8,641 bases of DNA from Megamonas sp. UBA1799. Its GTDB lineage: Bacteria; Bacillota; Negativicutes; Selenomonadales; Selenomonadaceae. How positions within the stretch are numbered: the stretch's first letter is position 1; each line of letters starts with the position of its first letter. The notes beneath the pieces were generated by a model that saw nothing but the letters and a program-made list of their open reading frames with translations, searched no databases and was not told the origin of the DNA. The translations under genes and the position numbers were made by a program. Below, piece after piece: positions 5,442-8,641 of the stretch. Where the stretch lies: positions 1 through 8,641 of the forward strand of contig DCFR01000069.1 of NCBI GenBank assembly GCA_002319815.1. The letters run 5' to 3'.

Positions 5442-5843
5442 TTACACACAATCCAATGCCGCTACATATGGCTTAATGTCCAATAATGGGCTCCCATCCA
5501 AAGCCTCGACGCCGCGAACCGTAAGAAAACGCCCCTTTCTTTCCACCAACTCGGCTACGCAGAACAGAATAGGATTGGGCCGATGCGGCGAACGACAGGC
5601 AAAAACGCCCGTAAGCAGACTCGATTGGCAGGGCGTCGTCTGCAACTGGTGCCGATCCGCCCGGTCTGCTGCATAAAGCACAATCAAATGTTTCAGATTT
5701 TCAATCCGCAGCAAGCCGTCTTCATATTTCTCAAAGATTTCCAACTGAACCGTACCTTCCGCCCAACGCCCTTGCCGAGGGGCATCTTGTGAATTCTTAT
5801 AACTGCTGTGAACACAGCCAATTGGAGAAAATTCCATCATCAT
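5442..5843 (-). CDS. trmO: TsaA/TrmO-family tRNA methyltransferase (short form)
   Basis: This belongs to the UPF0066/TsaA beta-barrel family. In E. coli, TrmO uses S-adenosylmethionine to N6-methylate t6A37 of threonine tRNA. Family motifs are visible: PIGCVHS (7-13), APRQGRW (21-27), GVFACRSPHRPNPI (79-92) and DGSPLLDIKPY (116-126). At 133 residues it is just the catalytic barrel and lacks the extra C-terminal region of the longer enterobacterial protein; short forms are common in anaerobes and their substrate is less certain. Three Met codons open the frame; the first (5843) follows AAGGAAG at good spacing. No firm promoter or terminator is seen between it and the upstream sensor gene (199 bases). 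A bare TATAAT at 6022-6017 is the only candidate. The next genes downstream have their own promoter. Confidence 0.85.
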   Translation of the reverse strand: MMMEFSPIGCVHSSYKNSQDAPRQGRWAEGTVQLEIFEKYEDGLLRIENLKHLIVLYAADRADRHQLQTTPCQSSLLTGVFACRSPHRPNPILFCVAELVERKGRFLTVRGVEALDGSPLLDIKPYVAALDCV

Positions 5844-6016
5844 TACGCTTCCTTTTCTCTACCATTCATATTCCCATACATTGCACAATCGCTGGCTGAC
5901 AGCCTGCATACGTAAACAAACCACGCCCATAATCTATAACCCTGTTCACCAAAAAAATCCCCTAACCAATCAAACCCTATCGTTATCATAAAGAAATTGC
6001 CGTTTCACTATACCAA

Positions 6017-6022
6017 ATTATA
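6017..6022 (-). promoter_or_regulatory. Candidate -10 element for trmO
   Basis: A perfect TATAAT lies 21 bases after the sensor-gene stop on the minus strand. The hexamer 17 bases upstream (TAGCTA) matches only half of a -35 and there is no TGn extension, so support is weak. If used, trmO would have a leader of about 170 bases, in which I see no known riboswitch. Confidence 0.25.
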
Positions 6023-6042
6023 CCCTTACGCTGTCCGAATAG

Positions 6043-8625
6043 CTACATTTTCAACTGCGCTTCAATGAAAAATTCCGTTAAAGCTTTATCAAACTGCGTT
6101 CCCTCACATCTTCGCAGTTCATCAATGGCTTGTTGTTTTTTCATTGCCTTGCGATAGGTACGGTCACTGGTCATCGCATCATAAGCATCAATAATAGCCA
6201 ATAATCGGCATTCTATCGGAATCTCTTCGCCAGCGATCCCCAGTGGATAGCCATCGCCATCCCAGTGCTCATGATGTTTTAAAATCCAATCGGCTATAGG
6301 AGCCAGCTCCGGTGAGGAGCGCGCAATACGAAATCCGATTTCGCTATGCTGCCGCATAATCGTCATTTTCTCTTCCGTCAACTTACCCGGCTTATTGAGC
6401 ACATTGTCAGGAATCCCCACCTTACCAACATCATGAAACTGGGCAAATAAACGCAAATCAGCAATATTGGTTGGCGGAAGTTCCAGTTCCTTCGCCATTT
6501 GCTCCATAAAATCACCCAACCGTTCTGCATGTCCTTCCGTAATATGATCACGAACCTCGAGCGCTTTCATCATTGTTTTGACAATAGAACTGCGGATGCT
6601 TTTTTGCTGGTGTACTTTCTGTCGATACATATTATTATCGGCTTCTTTAATCAAATCCGTAATAAGCATATCATCGCGGCTAAGTGCCCACCCCATGGAT
6701 AAACTCAGCGGTAGCTGCGGATTGGTTTCATTATAATCGTGAATTGCGTCTTTATATTGCTGATAAAGAGTATCCATGTTATGACGATCCGCATCGTACC
6801 GTACTACGGCAAACTCATCTCCGCCAATACGAGCAGCAAAATTCGGTATAACTACATATTGTTTCAGGATATCCGCTGCCGCTTTTAGCAACGCATCCCC
6901 ATGCGGATGCCCCAAGGTGTCGTTAATAAGCTTAAGGCCATCAATATCACAAACAAAAACGCCAAGATTTTGATGCTTTTTATTTTGCAGCATAAAAAGT
7001 TGTTCCTCAAAATAAGAACGATTGTACAATGCAGTCAGCGGATCGTGCATACTAAGGAAAGTTAAGCGTTTTTCCAATAATTTACGCTGACTAATATCGC
7101 GAAGAACGCTTAAACAGCAGCGTTTTCCCTGAATTACAGCCGCCGTGGAATTGATTTCCAAAGTGAGCGGCGAACCAAACCGGTTTAATGTTTCTCTTTC
7201 ATAGAGCTGCGGCCCTTCAACGACTGTCTGATGAATGCGCTGTAAAGCGTCCGTTAAATATCGTTCAGTACTCATTGTCACAAGCCCCAGCGTCTTAAAC
7301 TCTTCCTCTGAGTAACCGAACAACTCCGTAGCTCGCTGATTGATTGCCAAAAATTTTCCATTATCCGGATCAATGACAATAATAATATCATTGACCGCAT
7401 TAAAAATCTCTTTTATTGTCAAATTACTTTCTTCCAATTTCTCATTGGCCGAAAGAACCTCATCATACAGCCGGGTTAAATGCTCTTCATTGGCTAACAA
7501 CTCTTCATAGGAAGCAGTCAGTTCTTCATGGGTAACGTTCAGTTCCTGATTACTTTTTTGCAATTGGCTTTCACTTTTTTCCAGTGCCAGCTGCGCTTTT
7601 TTACGGATTTTTCGATTAATGAGCAAAATAGCAATCAAGGCGGCTTGTAAAAGCAAAAGACTAACGCCCGCAATAATTTGCTTTTTATATAGTTCCCAAA
7701 GAGTAATCTCTTTAAAACTAATACTGCTAGCAGCCGGCAGCAGATTTTCAGAGATATTCCAACGCTTGAGCTGACGCCAATCAAACCTGTATGCCCCCAG
7801 CACTTCACTGCGTATAGGTATTGCAGAAGGCTTTTCCCCTGACAGTATATCCATGGCAATTTTGGCGATTTCCTGTCCAGAAATTTTCAAATCCACCAGA
7901 AATCCTCCGACCAGACCGCTGCCCATATACGTATTAAGAATTCCATACGCCGGAACATTGGCAGCGTTGCCAATGTTTTTTGCCATTTCAGCCGGCATAA
8001 TCACCGTACCTTTGCTATCATTTTGCATCACCAAATACAAAATAGCCGAATCCGGTTCTAAATGCTTGATTGTTTCCAATAAGTTTTCAATAGGCTGTTG
8101 ATCTAAGACCACAAGCTGCAGCTGATCGCTATACTTTTCCCCTGCCGCCAAGGTACTCTTAACCAAGTCGTGTTCAAACGCACCAGCACCGGCGATAACA
8201 TAAATCTTTCGAACGTTGGGATGATTTTTTGTAATCAAAGCAAGATTTCGTTCCGCACTATAAGCCGCCGTTAGGCCAGTATAGTTGTCCCCAAAAGACA
8301 AACTATGAAAATTTTCCGCTTCAAACCCGGAAAAGACCACCGGCACATTACCAAAAATCTCTTTGCCATATTTCGTCATAAATTGTGTTGCCGGCTTGGA
8401 TTGGACAATAATAATATCCGGTTTATCTGTAGCATATTTTATTTTTAACGAAGCGGCAATTTGCTGTAAGTAACGATCATCTCCCGGATGAACAGACAAA
8501 AGTAAATTCTCATGATAATAGGTAACGGAGAAGGGCGCATGATCAAGAACGTCAAACAGCCCATCGAGAAAGTCACGGCTTCCAGGATAGTTTATATTAT
8601 ACGATGGCAGTATTAATAGGGATTG
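6043..8625 (-). CDS. c-di-GMP sensor protein: ABC-sub-bind, TM, PAS, GGDEF, HD-GYP; 5' end missing
   Basis: This is a membrane signalling protein that should both make and degrade cyclic di-GMP. Residues are counted from TTG 8499. An ABC-substrate-binding-like sensory domain (before 1 to about 235) is followed by a TM segment (275-295), a Glu-rich coiled coil (about 300-362) and PAS (about 365-475). GGDEF (about 480-630) has catalytic GGDEF at 559-563 and Asp518; no RxxD inhibitory site is present. HD-GYP (about 635-815) has HD at 689-690, HHEHWDGDGYP (742-752) and DAYDAMTSDRTYR, all canonical for phosphodiesterase activity. The open frame continues 42 codons upstream of 8499 with family-like sequence (LLILPSYNINYPG..., DGLFDVL) until a TGA at 8628-8626. 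It has no ATG or GTG, no signal peptide and no ribosome binding site. TTG 8499 would delete part of the sensory domain. The gene is therefore best read as disrupted or truncated at its 5' end. Confidence 0.9.
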   Translation of the reverse strand, partial: QSLLILPSYNINYPGSRDFLDGLFDVLDHAPFSVTYYHENLLLSVHPGDDRYLQQIAASLKIKYATDKPDIIIVQSKPATQFMTKYGKEIFGNVPVVFSGFEAENFHSLSFGDNYTGLTAAYSAERNLALITKNHPNVRKIYVIAGAGAFEHDLVKSTLAAGEKYSDQLQLVVLDQQPIENLLETIKHLEPDSAILYLVMQNDSKGTVIMPAEMAKNIGNAANVPAYGILNTYMGSGLVGGFLVDLKISGQEIAKIAMDILSGEKPSAIPIRSEVLGAYRFDWRQLKRWNISENLLPAASSISFKEITLWELYKKQIIAGVSLLLLQAALIAILLINRKIRKKAQLALEKSESQLQKSNQELNVTHEELTASYEELLANEEHLTRLYDEVLSANEKLEESNLTIKEIFNAVNDIIIVIDPDNGKFLAINQRATELFGYSEEEFKTLGLVTMSTERYLTDALQRIHQTVVEGPQLYERETLNRFGSPLTLEINSTAAVIQGKRCCLSVLRDISQRKLLEKRLTFLSMHDPLTALYNRSYFEEQLFMLQNKKHQNLGVFVCDIDGLKLINDTLGHPHGDALLKAAADILKQYVVIPNFAARIGGDEFAVVRYDADRHNMDTLYQQYKDAIHDYNETNPQLPLSLSMGWALSRDDMLITDLIKEADNNMYRQKVHQQKSIRSSIVKTMMKALEVRDHITEGHAERLGDFMEQMAKELELPPTNIADLRLFAQFHDVGKVGIPDNVLNKPGKLTEEKMTIMRQHSEIGFRIARSSPELAPIADWILKHHEHWDGDGYPLGIAGEEIPIECRLLAIIDAYDAMTSDRTYRKAMKKQQAIDELRRCEGTQFDKALTEFFIEAQLKM

Positions 8626-8641
8626 TCAAGTAAAGTGTGTA
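8619..8641. mobile_element. Possible insertion-sequence terminus at the window edge
   Basis: TGTCAAGTAAAGTGTGTA (8624-8641) resembles the tips of IS256-type elements (GTCAAGTAAA.TGTGT), from memory. Sensor-domain homology runs up to about 8616 and then meets a stop inside this motif, as expected if an element inserted into the gene. No transposase is in the window, so orientation, target duplication and family cannot be checked here. Confidence 0.42.

Noticed and set aside
8596..8629. TTGACA (8629-8624) with TATAAT (8601-8596) as a promoter for the sensor gene
   Set aside because: The spacer is 22 bases, far from 17, and the sequence between reads as sensory-domain coding. A hybrid IS promoter is therefore not supported.
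1..8641. CRISPR array, phage or defence island
   Set aside because: No regularly spaced repeats, cas, integrase, toxin-antitoxin or restriction genes are visible; genes are housekeeping, transport, motility and signalling.

Overview
The window looks like chromosomal DNA of a motile, Gram-positive-related anaerobe, probably a Negativicutes-type Firmicute (Sporomusa/Pelosinus/Selenomonas-like). The reasons are the flagellin subtype, strong GGAGG-type ribosome binding sites, sigma-A-like promoters, U-tailed intrinsic terminators, a tRNA with encoded CCA, and a c-di-GMP sensor with a substrate-binding-protein-like input domain. This is inferred from sequence character, not from a database match. 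The left edge cuts a tRNA and the right edge appears to cut an insertion-sequence end. Both are multicopy sequences, so the window may be a whole contig broken at repeats.

Layout from left to right. (1) A minus-strand tRNA unit, tRNA-Gly(GCC) followed by a truncated CAT-anticodon tRNA, is driven by a near-consensus promoter at 224-252. (2) Divergent from it is a single-gene flagellin unit: extended -10 promoter at 288-296, leader hairpin at 311-331, flagellin at 380-1687 and a strong intrinsic terminator at 1744-1778. (3) Converging on the flagellin is a four-gene minus-strand operon for a polar amino acid ABC importer, in transcription order ATPase, lipoprotein binding protein, permease, permease. 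The binding protein resembles the aspartate/glutamate receptor PEB1a. The operon has its own promoter (5294-5322), a terminator-like hairpin in the leader, and strong hairpins on both sides of the binding-protein gene. (4) A short TsaA/TrmO-family tRNA methyltransferase gene lies at 5442-5843. (5) A large c-di-GMP signalling gene at 6043-8625 has ABC-type sensory, TM, coiled-coil, PAS, GGDEF and HD-GYP parts. Its 5' end is missing: the frame runs into a stop at 8626-8628, inside sequence that resembles an IS terminus.

The genes are not one pathway. Flagellin and the c-di-GMP protein both bear on the motile/sessile decision, the importer on nutrient acquisition, and trmO and the tRNAs on translation. 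No CRISPR array, phage module or clearly new multi-gene system is present. The most interesting points are the regulatory hairpins in the transporter operon, a non-standard T-loop (C55) in tRNA-Gly, and the apparent disruption of the GGDEF/HD-GYP gene. No stretch over 300 bases lacks a gene.
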